Notes: generated by a model not told the origin, from the sequence alone. Shown: positions 35,866 through 45,804, counted from the stretch's first letter. The stretch: DNA of 64,000 nucleotides from Nocardia gamkensis NBRC 108242 (GCF_001612985.1 NZ_BDBM01000008.1:160347-224346); one strand, 5' to 3'. Translations and numbers: made by a program.

Positions 35866-37110
35866 ATGTCCACGACTTCGAGCGGGGTGGCACGGGAGGC
35901 CGCCCACGACCGCAGGATCACCACCGCGCTGTTCGCGGCCGGCTTGACGACCTTCGCCTCCATGTACAGCGCCCAGGCGCTGCTGCCCAGCCTTTCGGCC
36001 GCGTTCGGCGCGACGCCTGCGCGAGCGGCGCTGGCGGTCTCGCTCACGACCGGATTCCTCGCGCTGACGATCATCCCGGTGAGCGCGCTCTCGTCGCGGA
36101 TCGGCCGGACCAGGGTGATGACCGGTTCGGCCATCGCGGCGGCGGTGATCGGACTGCTGTTACCGCTGAGCCCCTCGTTGGATGTGCTGCTCGCCGGACG
36201 CGCGCTTCAGGGCGTCGCCCTGGCCGGTGTGCCCGCGGTGGCTATGGCATATCTGGCGGAGGAGATCGGCGGGGACGGGTTGGGCGCGGCGATGGGCGTC
36301 TATATCGCGGGCACCACGATCGGTGGGCTGGCCGGGCGGTTGATTCCGGCGTTCACCTCGGACCTGGCGTCCTGGCGGTGGGCGCTGGCAGTGGCCTCCC
36401 TCGCCGCCGCGGCCTGCACCGTGTGGTTCGTCCGGTGGCTGCCGCCGTCTCGCGGCTTCGTCCCGCGGCCCGCCGGGATCCGCACGGTGCTCGGCGACCT
36501 GGGCGGCCAGTTGCGCCATCGCGGACTGCTCGCGCTGTTCGGACTGGCTTTCGTCCTGATGGGCGGGTTCGTCTCGGTGTACAACTATCTCGGCTACCGG
36601 CTGACCAGGGCGCCATTCAGCCTGCCGGAAGCGCTGGCAGGGCTGGTGTTCGTGCTGTATCTGGCCGGAACGGCGGCCTCCGCGGCGACCGGACGGCTGA
36701 CCGACCGGATCGGCAGGCAGTGGGTGCTCACGATCTCACTGGTGGCGATGACAATCGGGCTCGTCCTCACGATTCCCGATCACCTCGGTACCGTGATACT
36801 CGGCGTATTGCTCTACACCGCAGGGTTTTTCGGTGCGCACACCGCGGCGAGCGCATGGGTGGGCACGATGGCCGAAGGCAATCGGGGCGCGGCGTCGTCG
36901 CTGTATCTGTTCGCCTACTACCTGGGCAGCGCGCTGGTCGGCGGCGCGGCGGGAATCGCTTACGCCCGAGCCGGATGGCTCGGCCTGACCTGCGGCATCG
37001 GCTTCCTGATGGTCCTCGCGGCGTTACTGCTGGGCGTATCGCATCGCGCGCAGCGCGAGGCGGCGATGCGCGCCGCTCCCACACTGGAAACAACCTCCGT
37101 CGAGGTTTGA
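35866..37110 (+). CDS. MFS transporter (YnfM-like)
   Basis: 414 residues from ATG 35866, with a strong AAAGGAGGAA. Twelve hydrophobic segments; MFS loop motif in SSRIGRTRVMTG (between helices 2 and 3) and ALQGVALAGVPAVAMAYLAEE. The overall pattern, with SMYSAQALLPSLSAAFGATPA at the start, fits the YnfM/arabinose-efflux-like DHA1 branch. It is presumably an exporter controlled by the divergent LysR protein. The substrate is unknown. Confidence 0.9.
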   Translation: MSTTSSGVAREAAHDRRITTALFAAGLTTFASMYSAQALLPSLSAAFGATPARAALAVSLTTGFLALTIIPVSALSSRIGRTRVMTGSAIAAAVIGLLLPLSPSLDVLLAGRALQGVALAGVPAVAMAYLAEEIGGDGLGAAMGVYIAGTTIGGLAGRLIPAFTSDLASWRWALAVASLAAAACTVWFVRWLPPSRGFVPRPAGIRTVLGDLGGQLRHRGLLALFGLAFVLMGGFVSVYNYLGYRLTRAPFSLPEALAGLVFVLYLAGTAASAATGRLTDRIGRQWVLTISLVAMTIGLVLTIPDHLGTVILGVLLYTAGFFGAHTAASAWVGTMAEGNRGAASSLYLFAYYLGSALVGGAAGIAYARAGWLGLTCGIGFLMVLAALLLGVSHRAQREAAMRAAPTLETTSVEV

Positions 37111-37146
37111 GCGGGGCAACGCACCGACTGTCTCGCCGGGTGACAC

Positions 37147-37887
37147 TCACCAGCGCGGTGTCAGCGCCCCGAGTGCGCCGAGGGCGACCGCCGCCGCGGT
37201 GGAGGTACGCAGAACCGTCGGACCGAGCAAGGTCACGTCCGCGCCCGCCTCGGTCAAAGCGGCGAGTTCCGCGTCGTCCAGCCCGCCTTCCGGACCGACC
37301 ACGAGGAAGACTTCGGTGGCTTCGGCGAAGGGCAATTCGGTGAAGCGAGCGGTACCGGATTCGTGCAGCGCCGCGACGATCGCACCAGCGGACTTGGCCT
37401 TGCGGACCAGCTCCAGCAGCTCTTTTGTGCGGTGCAGGTCGGCGACTTGCGGGATGTAGGCGCGGCGGGACTGCCGGGCGGCCGAACGCGCCGCGGCCCG
37501 CCATTTGTCCACGCCTTTGGCCGCCTTGGCCTCCCAGTTCGCGACGCAGCGCGCGGCCTGCCAGGGAATGACGGCGTCGGCGCCCGCCTCGGTCATCAGC
37601 TCGACCGCCAGCTCGGAACGGTCGGATTTCGGCAGCGCCTGCACGACGGTCACCGCCGGCGTCGGCGGGGCCGCGAGCCTCCGGTCGCGCACCGCCAGCT
37701 CGAGCCGGTCACGGTGTGCGGCGACGACTTCCGATTCGGCGAGCACGCCGCGCCCATCGGAGAGGGTGATCGGCTCGCCGACCCGGATACGGCGCACCGT
37801 GGCGGCGTGCCTGCCCTCCGGTCCGTCGAGCACCGCGACCGCACCCGGCTCGGGCACCTCATCGAGGTAGAAGACCGTCGCGGCCAC
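37147..37887 (-). CDS. rsmE: 16S rRNA m3U1498 methyltransferase
   Basis: 246 residues. SPOUT methyltransferase modifying U1498 of 16S rRNA. Motifs: [44 protein letters not shown], and the knot region [19 protein letters not shown]...[12 protein letters not shown]. It starts one base after the dnaJ2 stop and so belongs to the hrcA-dnaJ2-rsmE run, as in mycobacteria (Rv2374c-Rv2372c). Confidence 0.96.
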   Translation of the reverse strand: MAATVFYLDEVPEPGAVAVLDGPEGRHAATVRRIRVGEPITLSDGRGVLAESEVVAAHRDRLELAVRDRRLAAPPTPAVTVVQALPKSDRSELAVELMTEAGADAVIPWQAARCVANWEAKAAKGVDKWRAAARSAARQSRRAYIPQVADLHRTKELLELVRKAKSAGAIVAALHESGTARFTELPFAEATEVFLVVGPEGGLDDAELAALTEAGADVTLLGPTVLRTSTAAAVALGALGALTPRW

Positions 37888-39039
37888 CTAGCGCCCGCTG
37901 AACGAGGCACGCAGCCGCGCGAACAGGCCGCTGTTGTGCTCGGACTGCGCCGACATCACCTCGGCGCGTTCGCGCTCGCGCATTCCCTTGTACTTGCGCA
38001 GCAGTTCGGTCTGCTTGCTGTCCAGCTTGGCCGGGATCACGATGTCCAGGTGCGCGAGCAGGTCGCCGCGCGCGCCGGAGCGCAGCCGCGGCATGCCGTG
38101 CCCGCGCAGCACCGAGATCTCGCCGGGCTGGGTGCCCGCCGGAATGGTCAGCTCGGTGGGGCCGTCGAGGATGGTGTCGATCACGACGGTGGTGCCCAGC
38201 GCCGCGTCGACCATAGGCACCCGGATGGTGCAGTGCAGATCGTCGCCGTCCCGGACGAAGACGTCGTGCGGCTGCTCCACGATCTCGACATACAGGTCAC
38301 CCGCGTGACCGCCGCCCGGGCCGACCTCGCCCTGCGCGGCCAGCCGCACCCGCATTCCGTTCGCGACGCCGGCGGGAATCGGGGCGGCGATCTCGCGGCG
38401 CGCCCGCACCCGGCCGTCGCCACCGCACTTGTGGCAGGGGTCGGGGATGGTCTCGCCCGCGCCGCGGCAAGTGGGGCAGGGGCGCGAGGTCAGCACCTGG
38501 CCGAGGAAGGACCGTTGCACGGACTGGACTTCGCCCGCGCCGCCGCAGGTTTCGCAGCGCACCGGCTTGGAGTTGCCGTTGGTGCCGGAGCCCTGGCAGA
38601 TGTCGCACAGGATCGCGGTGTCCACGGTGAGGTGCTTGGTCACGCCGACCGCGCATTCGGCCAGGCTGAGGCGGGTGCGGATCAGCGAGTCGGCGCCGGG
38701 CTGGACGCGGCCGCGCGGTTTGCGCGCGCCGGCCGATCCGCTCATACCGCCGAAGAACGCCTCGAACACGTCGCCGAGCCCGCCGAAGCCCGCGCCGTTG
38801 AATCCGGCCCCGCCGCCGCCGGATTCCAGCGGGTCGCCGCCCATGTCGACGATGCGCCGCTTCTCCGGGTCCGACAGCACCTCGTAGGCGGTCGACACTT
38901 CCTTGAACCTGGCCTGCGCCGCCTCGTCGGGGTTGACGTCGGGGTGGAGCTCACGCGCCAGCTTGCGGTAGGCCCGCTTGATCTCCTGATCGGTCGCGTT
39001 CTTCGCGACGCCGAGCAGTCCGTAGTAGTCCCGTGCCAC
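37888..39039 (-). CDS. dnaJ2: Chaperone DnaJ2
   Basis: 383 residues. J domain with intact HPD ([16 protein letters not shown]), a Gly-rich linker ([18 protein letters not shown]), four CxxCxGxG-type zinc repeats ([32 protein letters not shown]) and the C-terminal substrate-binding domains. Stimulates the housekeeping DnaK. Downstream of hrcA in the same direction. Confidence 0.97.
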   Translation of the reverse strand: MARDYYGLLGVAKNATDQEIKRAYRKLARELHPDVNPDEAAQARFKEVSTAYEVLSDPEKRRIVDMGGDPLESGGGGAGFNGAGFGGLGDVFEAFFGGMSGSAGARKPRGRVQPGADSLIRTRLSLAECAVGVTKHLTVDTAILCDICQGSGTNGNSKPVRCETCGGAGEVQSVQRSFLGQVLTSRPCPTCRGAGETIPDPCHKCGGDGRVRARREIAAPIPAGVANGMRVRLAAQGEVGPGGGHAGDLYVEIVEQPHDVFVRDGDDLHCTIRVPMVDAALGTTVVIDTILDGPTELTIPAGTQPGEISVLRGHGMPRLRSGARGDLLAHLDIVIPAKLDSKQTELLRKYKGMRERERAEVMSAQSEHNSGLFARLRASFSGR

Positions 39040-39190
39040 TTGAGTTCTCTAGTCCTTGGTCGTTCTCGACGGTGCCGCCGGTGCCCGCGCCGCGTTCGAA
39101 GCGCGCCGGCAACAGCATTAGTCTTGTGCACTCAACTTTATCCGGCCGAAAGGTCGAGCGTAGCAGTGGCGTCTCCCCGCGCTGGTCAGG

Positions 39191-40222
39191 TCAGCGCTCG
39201 GCGAGGACCTCACCGATGTATCGGGCGACGGCCGCCACCGATGCGATCGTGCCCGGATAGTCCATCCGGGTCGGGCCGAGCACCCCCATTCCGCCGAGCA
39301 CCGCTCCCGCCGCGCCGTAGCCGGTGGACACCACCGAGGTGCCGCGCATCTGCTCTACCTGCGTCTCCTCGCCGATCCGCACCGTGACCGTCCCCGGGTG
39401 CTGGGCCGCGGCGAGCAGCTTGAGCACGATGACCTGTTCTTCCAGCGCCTCCAGGACCGCGCGCAGCGAGCCGGGGAAACCGAAGTCGGCGGCGTTGCGG
39501 GTGAGGTTGGCGGTGCCGCCGAGCACCAGTCGCTCCTCCGGGTGCTCCACCAGGGTCTCCACCAGCACCGTGGACACCCGCACCAGCACGTCGCGCAGCC
39601 GCACCGGCGCGTGCTCGGGTAGCTCGGCGACCGCCGCGGAGGCCGAGGCCAGGCGTTTGCCGTCCATCGCGCCGCCGAGCATGCCGCGCAGCGCGGCCAG
39701 GTCCTCGTCATCGATCAGTGCGCCGAGTTCCACCAGGCGCTGGTCGACCCGGCCGGTGTCGGTGATCACCACCAGCAGCAGGCGCGCGGGATTGAGCGCG
39801 ACCACCTCGATGTGGCGGACCGTGGACGCCGAGACCGTCGGGTACTGCACGACGGCGACCTGCCTGGTCAGCTGGGCCAGCAAACGGACGCCCCGGCGCA
39901 GCACGTCGTCGAGATCGACACCTGACTCCAGGAACTCCATGATCGCCCTGCGCTCCGCCGCCGACAGCGGCTTCACCTCGGAGATCCGATCGACGAACTG
40001 CCGATAGCCCTTGTCCGTCGGGATGCGCCCGGAACTCGTGTGCGGCTGGGTGATGTAACCCTCGGCCTCGAGCACCGCCATGTCGTTGCGCACCGTCGCG
40101 CTGGAAACACCCAGGTTATGCCGCTCGACCAGCGTCTTCGACCCGATCGGCTCCTTGGTCGCGACATAGTCCGCGACGATCGCGCGCAGGACCTCGAAGC
40201 GCCGATCCTCGGTGCTCGACAT
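39191..40222 (-). CDS. hrcA: Heat-inducible transcription repressor HrcA
   Basis: 343 residues from ATG 40222, chosen because GAGGAGG lies nine bases upstream; a GTG at 40231 is too close to that site. N-terminal winged helix ([43 protein letters not shown]) and [10 protein letters not shown], followed by the GAF-like dimerisation domain ([25 protein letters not shown]). HrcA represses groE-type genes through CIRCE elements. No CIRCE sequence was seen near this gene. Confidence 0.96.
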   Translation of the reverse strand: MSSTEDRRFEVLRAIVADYVATKEPIGSKTLVERHNLGVSSATVRNDMAVLEAEGYITQPHTSSGRIPTDKGYRQFVDRISEVKPLSAAERRAIMEFLESGVDLDDVLRRGVRLLAQLTRQVAVVQYPTVSASTVRHIEVVALNPARLLLVVITDTGRVDQRLVELGALIDDEDLAALRGMLGGAMDGKRLASASAAVAELPEHAPVRLRDVLVRVSTVLVETLVEHPEERLVLGGTANLTRNAADFGFPGSLRAVLEALEEQVIVLKLLAAAQHPGTVTVRIGEETQVEQMRGTSVVSTGYGAAGAVLGGMGVLGPTRMDYPGTIASVAAVARYIGEVLAER

Positions 40223-40372
40223 CGGCCCCACCTCCTCGCTGTTCGTCTCCGATCACGCCGTACCCGGCGCCGACGCACCGCGGCCACCACGCATCGCAGG
40301 CGAATCACGGTTCGTCCGTTCCGTCAGTCTAATTGTCGGTACCCGGAGCGCTCGCCTGCAACGCCTCCTATA

Positions 40373-41176
40373 TCAGCGGGGGACGGCGCCGTCGATCAGC
40401 GCGGCCACGGCGTCGGGCCGGGAGACCAGCGAGGCGTGCGAGGCGTCGATCTCACTGGTTCGCGCTCCCATTCGCTGGGCCATGAAGCGCTGGGAGGACG
40501 GCGGGATGACCCGGTCCGCCGCCGAGACCAGATACCAGCTCGGCGTGCCCGACCAGGAAGGCGGCCCGGAGGGCTCGAGGTTGGCCTTCACCGCGATGGA
40601 GTGCTGATGGGCGATCATGTCTGCCGCGGTCGCAGGCCCGACGTCCTGGGCGAAGACGGCGTTGAAGCTGTCGGGCGCGACATAACCGTCCACATTCTTC
40701 CCGGCGACACCCGTGACGTCGTCGACGACCTTCACCTGCAACGCGGGCGGCAGCAACTGGCTGCCCGGGAAGCGGATCGGGTCCAGTTCCGCTTGGGCCA
40801 CCTCGCCTTGCACCGGTGCGAACGCCGCGATGTAGACGAGGGATTCGACCTTCGGATCGCGCACGTTGCTGATCACGAAACCGCCGTAGGAGTGCCCCGC
40901 CAGCACGACGGGACCGCTGATCGTGTCCAGTGTGCGCTGCACGGCGGCCGCGTCGTAGGCGGGCCCGCGCAGCGGGTTGTCCGGCGTGACGACGCGATAG
41001 CCGCGCTCGCGCAGCACGGCGGCGACGCCGTCCCAGCTGGTGGTGTCGGCGAAGGCGCCGTGCACGAGCACGATGGTGGGCAGCGGCTGTGCCTGCGCGG
41101 GCCCGGCGGACACCGTGGCGGCGAGCGCGAGGGCCAGCACGGCCACGGCGCGGCGCAGGCAATGTTTGCTCGTCAT
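40373..41176 (-). CDS. Secreted alpha/beta hydrolase
   Basis: 267 residues from ATG 41176 with AGGAG upstream; the frame is open further upstream without a better site. Signal peptide: basic KHCLRR, hydrophobic AVAVLALALAATVSAG, cleavage at AQA-QP. The lipase-like motif VLAGHSYGG gives the nucleophile Ser, with acid in AADRV and His in DASHASLV. The family resembles secreted esterases of the EstA/YcjY-like type. It stands 14 bases downstream of the following hydrolase gene in the same direction, so they form an operon. Confidence 0.88.
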   Translation of the reverse strand: MTSKHCLRRAVAVLALALAATVSAGPAQAQPLPTIVLVHGAFADTTSWDGVAAVLRERGYRVVTPDNPLRGPAYDAAAVQRTLDTISGPVVLAGHSYGGFVISNVRDPKVESLVYIAAFAPVQGEVAQAELDPIRFPGSQLLPPALQVKVVDDVTGVAGKNVDGYVAPDSFNAVFAQDVGPATAADMIAHQHSIAVKANLEPSGPPSWSGTPSWYLVSAADRVIPPSSQRFMAQRMGARTSEIDASHASLVSRPDAVAALIDGAVPR

Positions 41177-41190
41177 CGGTTCTGTTCTCC

Positions 41191-42012
41191 TCATTGCTTC
41201 AGGAAGTCCAGCAGATCGGCGTCGAACGCTTTCTCGTAGTCGCCACACAGACCGTGCGGGGCGCCCGGATACACCTTCAACTGGGCTCGGGGCAGCAATT
41301 TCGCCGTCTTGGCGCCCGCCGCGGCGAACGGCACGATCTGGTCGTCGTCACCGTGCGCCACCAGCACCGGGATGTCGATGCTCGGCAGTTCGGCGGTGAA
41401 ATCGGTCTCGGAGAACGCCTTCACGCAGTCGAACGCCGCCTTGAGCCCGACCTGCATGCCCATCAGCCAGAAGTGGTCGCGCAGCCCTTGCGAGACCGTC
41501 GATCCCGCGCGGTTGGCGCCGTAGAACGGGACCGACAGGTCCTTCCAGAATTGCGATCGGTCGGCGGCCACACCGGCGCGGATGTCGTCGAACGCCGCGA
41601 GCGGCGTCCCTTCCGGATTGCCGCCGGTCCGCAGCATCAACGGCGGAACGGCACCGAGCAGCACGGCCTTGGCGACGCGCGAGGTGCCGTGCCTGGACAG
41701 GTACCTGGTCACCTCCCCACCGCCGGTCGAGTGCCCGACCAGGGTCGCGTCCTTGACGTCCAGCTCGTTCAGCACCGCGGCGAGGTCGTCGGCGTAGTGG
41801 TCCATGTCGTGCCCGTCCCACACGTCGCTGGAGCGGCCGTGCGCGCGCCGGTCGTGCGCGATGGCGCGGTAGCCGTTGCTCGCCACCAGGTTCATCTGGT
41901 TGTCCCAGGCATCCCCGTTCAGCGGCCAGCCGTGGCTGAACACCACGGGACGTCCCGCTCCCCAGTCCTTGTAGTAGATCTCGACGCCATCGGTGGTGGT
42001 GATCGTCGGCAT
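41191..42012 (-). CDS. Alpha/beta hydrolase, non-heme chloroperoxidase-like
   Basis: 273 residues. FSHGWPLNGDAWDNQM, LVGHSTGGGEVTRYLSRHG, HGDDDQIVPF and GAPHGL give the Ser-Asp-His triad and match cofactor-free haloperoxidases/esterases. It is divergent from the AraC gene at 42253, which may control it. Confidence 0.92.
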   Translation of the reverse strand: MPTITTTDGVEIYYKDWGAGRPVVFSHGWPLNGDAWDNQMNLVASNGYRAIAHDRRAHGRSSDVWDGHDMDHYADDLAAVLNELDVKDATLVGHSTGGGEVTRYLSRHGTSRVAKAVLLGAVPPLMLRTGGNPEGTPLAAFDDIRAGVAADRSQFWKDLSVPFYGANRAGSTVSQGLRDHFWLMGMQVGLKAAFDCVKAFSETDFTAELPSIDIPVLVAHGDDDQIVPFAAAGAKTAKLLPRAQLKVYPGAPHGLCGDYEKAFDADLLDFLKQ

Positions 42013-42252
42013 GGCAGTTCCCTTCGATCGGCTGGATGGTCGGATTACGCGTCACCGGACTCGTGGCCGCACCAGCGCGCCTCCGGGGCCGAACCGGAGC
42101 CGGGCTCGGTCGATCGCCGTTCGACAGCGTATGACGGGCGACCGCCGGAAAAACGACTCTCCGTGCACGATCTTCGGCTCAGAATGCACGGCCGGATCGA
42201 GGGTGTCCGTGCGAGGATTGCCGAATCTGTCTCATTTGCGACGGAGGCTGTG

Positions 42253-43218
42253 ATGACGGTCGTGTTCGATTCGGACACCATCGCGCCGCACGAGCGAATG
42301 GCCGCAGTGGCCGCGGCGCTACAGGAGGCATCGGTCCCGTCCCATGTGGTGCTGGACGGGCCGGACGAGCGTGTCCACGCCACGGTCGACGTGTGGCGGT
42401 TCGGCGAGGCGAGCATCTTCCGCACCCGTACCTCGGCCGTCCAGCTGGTCCGGACGCCGAAGCAGGTACGGACCTCACCCGCGCCGGTGCTGGCGGTCGC
42501 GGTGCAGCAGGCCGGCGAGGGTCGATACGACCAGGGTGACGTCCGGCGCGTGGTGCGACCGGGCGATCTGCACGTCATGGACCTGAACGCGCCCTACGAT
42601 TTCGGCTGGCGCGGTGACGGCGCCTCGACCTGCCTGCACGTGCCGCTGGATCGACTCGGCCTGCCCGCCGAGCTGATCGGTCAGGCCGCGACGAGGGTGC
42701 AGGACAGCCCGCACTACCGGCTGGTGGCCAACCACATCGTCCAGCTGACCGCCGACGCCGACGCGCTCAGCGCCGACCCGGCGGCCGCGCTGTCCGGCTG
42801 CGCCAGCATCGAGTTGATCCGGGGGCTGCTGTTGTCGGCGGGCGGCGACGACGGCAACGGGCCCGTCGTCCCGACCGACATCCTGCTGTCGGGCATCCGC
42901 GCCTATGTCCGGCGCAACCTGGCCGATCCCGACCTCGGCGCACAACAGATCGCCAAGGCACACAACATGTCGGTCCGGCAGCTGTACAAGATCTGCGCGA
43001 ACGCGGGATACAGCCTGGAGCAGTGGATCATCAGCCAGCGGCTGGAGCAGGTGCGCGACGATCTGGCGCGACCGGATCAGAAGCACCGGACGATCGCGAT
43101 GATCGCGCGGCGCCGGGGTTTTCGCGATCCGAGCCATGTCGCCCGGCGTTTTCGCGCCGCCTATGGACTCTCACCCCGGGAATGGCGCAGAATCGCGCCG
43201 TCCGCGGACGAGTCGTAG
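42253..43218 (+). CDS. AraC-family regulator
   Basis: 321 residues from ATG 42253, with GGAGG upstream; earlier in-frame starts lie in the control region. The N-terminal half is a cupin-like AraC-binding domain (VVRPGDLHVMDLNAPYDFGWRGDG). Two HTH motifs are in the C-terminal 100 residues (AQQIAKAHNMSVRQLYKICANAGYSLEQWIISQRLEQ, AMIARRRGFRDPSHVARRFRAAYGLSPREWRR). Probably regulates the divergent hydrolase operon. Confidence 0.92.
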   Translation: MTVVFDSDTIAPHERMAAVAAALQEASVPSHVVLDGPDERVHATVDVWRFGEASIFRTRTSAVQLVRTPKQVRTSPAPVLAVAVQQAGEGRYDQGDVRRVVRPGDLHVMDLNAPYDFGWRGDGASTCLHVPLDRLGLPAELIGQAATRVQDSPHYRLVANHIVQLTADADALSADPAAALSGCASIELIRGLLLSAGGDDGNGPVVPTDILLSGIRAYVRRNLADPDLGAQQIAKAHNMSVRQLYKICANAGYSLEQWIISQRLEQVRDDLARPDQKHRTIAMIARRRGFRDPSHVARRFRAAYGLSPREWRRIAPSADES

Positions 43219-43222
43219 CGGT

Positions 43223-43438
43223 TCAGCCGCGATTGGCGACTTTCGCTTGCTTGCCGGCCTCGGCGTCGAGGCCGAGCATCGCGAGTAACGACTCGCAGTC
43301 GGCGGCGTTCTCCGCGTAGCTGGCGACGGTGCGGGCGGCGACGGCGCACTGGCGCGCATTCGCCGCCTTCTCCGCTGCTCGCGCCTCCGCGAATTCGCCA
43401 GGTTCATGGATCAGGGTGATGTGCCGTGCCGACGCCAT
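43223..43438 (-). CDS. Small hypothetical protein
   Basis: 71 residues from ATG 43438, preceded by AAGGAG with good spacing. Mostly helical and Ala-rich (FAEARAAEKAANARQCAVAARTVASYAENAADCESLL), so it may be a coiled-coil or partner protein. It is convergent with the AraC gene, four bases from its stop. No family recognised. Confidence 0.6.
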   Translation of the reverse strand: MASARHITLIHEPGEFAEARAAEKAANARQCAVAARTVASYAENAADCESLLAMLGLDAEAGKQAKVANRG

Positions 43439-43545
43439 ATGTCTCCTTGGGGGTTACCCGCAGACTACGCGGCCGCTCGCCGCCGCGTTACCGCAATGAG
43501 ACGCAAAGTTCGTCGCCTCGATGAATTCGTGATCTTCCACCGCGA

Positions 43546-44754
43546 TCATTCGAGCAGCTCGCGGACGATGCCGTCGGCCAGGAGGCGGCCGCGGTCGGTG
43601 AGGACGAGCCGGTCGTCGGCGGTGCGCGTAGCCAAGCCGTCGGCAACCACCCGCTCGACGGCGACAAGGGCGGAGGAGGCCAGATCGGCCAGCGGCAGGC
43701 CGATGCGCAGCCGGACGGCGAGCATGACCCGCTCGGTGTACCGCTCGTCCGCGCTGAGGGCTTCCCAGCCCGCGGCGGGCAACGCGCCCGTGGCGGCTCG
43801 ATCCGCGTACCGCGCGGGGTGCTTGACGTTCCACCACCGCACGCCGCCGACGTGACTGTGCGCGCCCGGACCGGCGCCGAGCCAGTCACCGCCGTCCCAG
43901 TAGCCGAGGTTGTGCCTGCAAACCGCGGCGTCGCCCGCGGCCCAATTCGACACCTCGTACCAGTCGAGCCCCGCCGATCGCAGTCGCGCGTCGATCCGTT
44001 CGTAGCGCGCGGCGAGTACGTCGTCGTCCGGCGCGGGCAGCTCGCCACGGCGGACCCGCCGGGCCAGCGCGGTGCCGTCCTCCACGATCAGCGAGTAGGC
44101 CGAGACGTGATCGACGCCCGCCGCGAGCACCGCGTCCAGGCTGGCGTCGAGATCGGCGTCCCGCTCGCCCGGCGTCCCGTAGATCAGGTCCAGGTTGACG
44201 TGCTCGAATCCCGCGGCGCGGGCTTCCCGCGCGGCGGCAACGGCGCGCCCGGGGGTGTGCGTGCGATCGAGCACCTTCAGCACGTGCGCCGCGGCGGACT
44301 GCATCCCCAGTGAGACCCTGGTGAACCCGGCCGCCCGGATGCGCTCGAAGAATTCCGGCGACGTGGATTCCGGATTGGACTCGGTGGTGACCTCGGCACC
44401 GGCGGCGAGGGTGAACTCGGCGCGCACGGCGTCCAGCACCTCGGCGAGCCCGTCACCGCCGAGCAGGGAGGGCGTCCCTCCGCCGACGAAGACGGTGGAG
44501 ACCTCCGGCGTAGGGCTCGGCAGCGCGGCGAAGTCCCGCGCGGCGGCGGCCAACTCTTCCCGCAACGCCGCCGCCCAGGACTGCGGCGACGCGGACGTAC
44601 CGAGTTCGCCCGCGGTGTAGGTGTTGAAGTCGCAGTAGCCGCAGCGCGTGGCGCAGAACGGCACGTGCACGTAGATCCCGAACGGCCCGCCGCCGAAATC
44701 GCGCAACACCGGCACGGACGTGTCGGTGCTCGCGGACGCGACGGAAGAATTCAC
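43546..44754 (-). CDS. hemW: Radical SAM protein HemW
   Basis: 402 residues from GTG 44754; the frame continues upstream to 44895 but that extension is Arg-rich and unlikely. The radical SAM motif CATRCGYC with an upstream YVHVPF is standard. VFVGGGTPSLL and TTESNPES are HemN/HemW motifs, and a C-terminal HemN_C domain is present. HemW is a heme chaperone in other bacteria; older annotation is coproporphyrinogen oxidase. Corresponds to mycobacterial Rv2388c. Confidence 0.93.
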   Translation of the reverse strand: MNSSVASASTDTSVPVLRDFGGGPFGIYVHVPFCATRCGYCDFNTYTAGELGTSASPQSWAAALREELAAAARDFAALPSPTPEVSTVFVGGGTPSLLGGDGLAEVLDAVRAEFTLAAGAEVTTESNPESTSPEFFERIRAAGFTRVSLGMQSAAAHVLKVLDRTHTPGRAVAAAREARAAGFEHVNLDLIYGTPGERDADLDASLDAVLAAGVDHVSAYSLIVEDGTALARRVRRGELPAPDDDVLAARYERIDARLRSAGLDWYEVSNWAAGDAAVCRHNLGYWDGGDWLGAGPGAHSHVGGVRWWNVKHPARYADRAATGALPAAGWEALSADERYTERVMLAVRLRIGLPLADLASSALVAVERVVADGLATRTADDRLVLTDRGRLLADGIVRELLE

Positions 44755-44964
44755 CTGTCCAGTGTGAACGTCGCCGGCCGCGCGCCGACGTCCGGGACTC
44801 CGCCGCGCGCCCAGCGACCTCGAATTCCGGCTCGGGCCGATTCGCGCGATGAGCCCTCGGCCGTCGTGCCCGGCGGATCGGGACCCGTCGCGCACCGTTG
44901 GATCAGGAGTCGATGACCCCTTCGATCGCGGGAATGACCTGGACCCGGACCGATGCTGACCGTC

Positions 44965-45372
44965 TCAGTCCGACACGACCGGCGTGTTCTGGTTGGCGGT
45001 GAGCAACCAGCGGCCGCCCTCCTTGGACATCACGTACATCGGACTGCCTTCGCTGTCCAGCGCGCCGTCCGGGGTGAAGTAGCGCTGGCGTACCTTGACC
45101 GCGGCGACGTCGGGCCGGATGAACAGCACGTGCTCGACCTCGTAGGTCGCCGTGCCGTGCGCGGTGGCCCCCGGCAGCACCCGGGCGGTGAATTCGCCGA
45201 TGGCGGCGCGTCCGTAGAGTCGGCGGCCGTGTCCGGTGGTCCAGATCGCGTCCTCCCGGAACAGCGCGACGAATTCGTCGACGAGTTCGTTCCGCTGGGC
45301 GTGCTGGACGCTCGCGACGACCGCACGGATGGCCTCGGTCTCTGCGGCGGTGTCGACCGCTGGGGTGCTCAT
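44965..45372 (-). CDS. SnoaL-like / DUF4440 protein
   Basis: 135 residues from ATG 45372. The cone-shaped NTF2-like fold is suggested by EAIRAVVASVQHAQRNELVDEFVALFREDAIWTTGHGRRLYGRAAIGEFTARVLPG. Related proteins are ketosteroid isomerase-like or SgcJ/EcaC-type. A much longer frame runs through it from 47646, but that part is antisense to the sulfite reductase and is not real. It is divergent from the cysteine operon, sharing the control region with the inverted repeat at 45513-45536. Confidence 0.88.
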   Translation of the reverse strand: MSTPAVDTAAETEAIRAVVASVQHAQRNELVDEFVALFREDAIWTTGHGRRLYGRAAIGEFTARVLPGATAHGTATYEVEHVLFIRPDVAAVKVRQRYFTPDGALDSEGSPMYVMSKEGGRWLLTANQNTPVVSD

Positions 45373-45512
45373 GGCGACGAGCGTGCTACCTCGAGCCGAC
45401 TCGAGGTCAAGCGGCGTGCGCAGCATCACGAACGATGCGGCGGTCGTATCACACGCCCGGTTCGGGCCTCGAACTATGACTGCCGTCACAAACCGGGTCG
45501 AACGTCCAGGGG

Positions 45513-45536
45513 ATTTCCCGCGAAAAGGCGGGAAAT
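45513..45536. promoter_or_regulatory. Perfect inverted repeat in the cys/SnoaL divergent control region
   Basis: ATTTCCCGC, six bases GAAAAG, GCGGGAAAT. The arms are perfect and 50 bases upstream of the leader ATG, where an activator or repressor of sulfur genes could bind. It is not a terminator, since both flanking genes point away from it. Confidence 0.55.
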
Positions 45537-45585
45537 ACCGGACGGGGGGTCGGAAGGCCCGCGCTGACGTGGCACAATAGGCCGC

Positions 45586-45678
45586 ATGCGCGCTTTGGAG
45601 ATTCGACTTGTGGCACGTCGCCACGTCGATTACAAGCGCGTGTGTAGCGCCTGCTGTCTGCCTCGTTCCCCTCGGTAG
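45586..45678 (+). CDS. Cysteine-rich leader peptide of the sulfate-reduction operon
   Basis: 30 residues, MRALEIRLVARRHVD then YKRVCSACCLPRSPR, with Cys codons at positions 20, 23 and 24. No ribosome-binding site precedes the ATG and an AT-rich hexamer (around ACAATA) lies 6-12 bases upstream, so translation is probably leaderless. Polycysteine leader frames upstream of sulfur genes are known in mycobacteria, where cysteine shortage stalls the ribosome and raises expression. The stop at 45678 is 126 bases before the reductase start. Confidence 0.85.
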   Translation: MRALEIRLVARRHVDYKRVCSACCLPRSPR

Positions 45679-45795
45679 TTCAGCGCGCCCCGATCCCGGG
45701 TCCCCGGCGATCCCCGACTTCATCGGCCCGCTGACACCGCAGGCGTGAGTCAGCCCCTCACGCCCTTCAGCAGGATGTACCACCCACCCCGCAGG
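45649..45795 (+). promoter_or_regulatory. Candidate cysteine attenuator (alternative RNA pairings)
   Basis: GCCTGC at the Cys codons (45649-45654) can pair with GCAGGC (45739-45744), and the inner CCTGC also with GCAGG of the reductase ribosome-binding site (45791-45795). A competing perfect 8-bp hairpin is GGCGTGAG/CTCACGCC (45742-45764). A ribosome stalled at the Cys codons would free the ribosome-binding site. The pairings are visible; their use is inferred. Confidence 0.55.
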
Positions 45796-45804
45796 AGCGA
45801 CCCC

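Noticed and set aside
39040..40372. CIRCE or HAIR heat-shock operators around hrcA and dnaJ2
   Set aside because: No TTAGCACTC-N9-GAGTGCTAA or CTTGAGT-N7-ACTCAAG match; only a single ACTCAA half-site near 39130.
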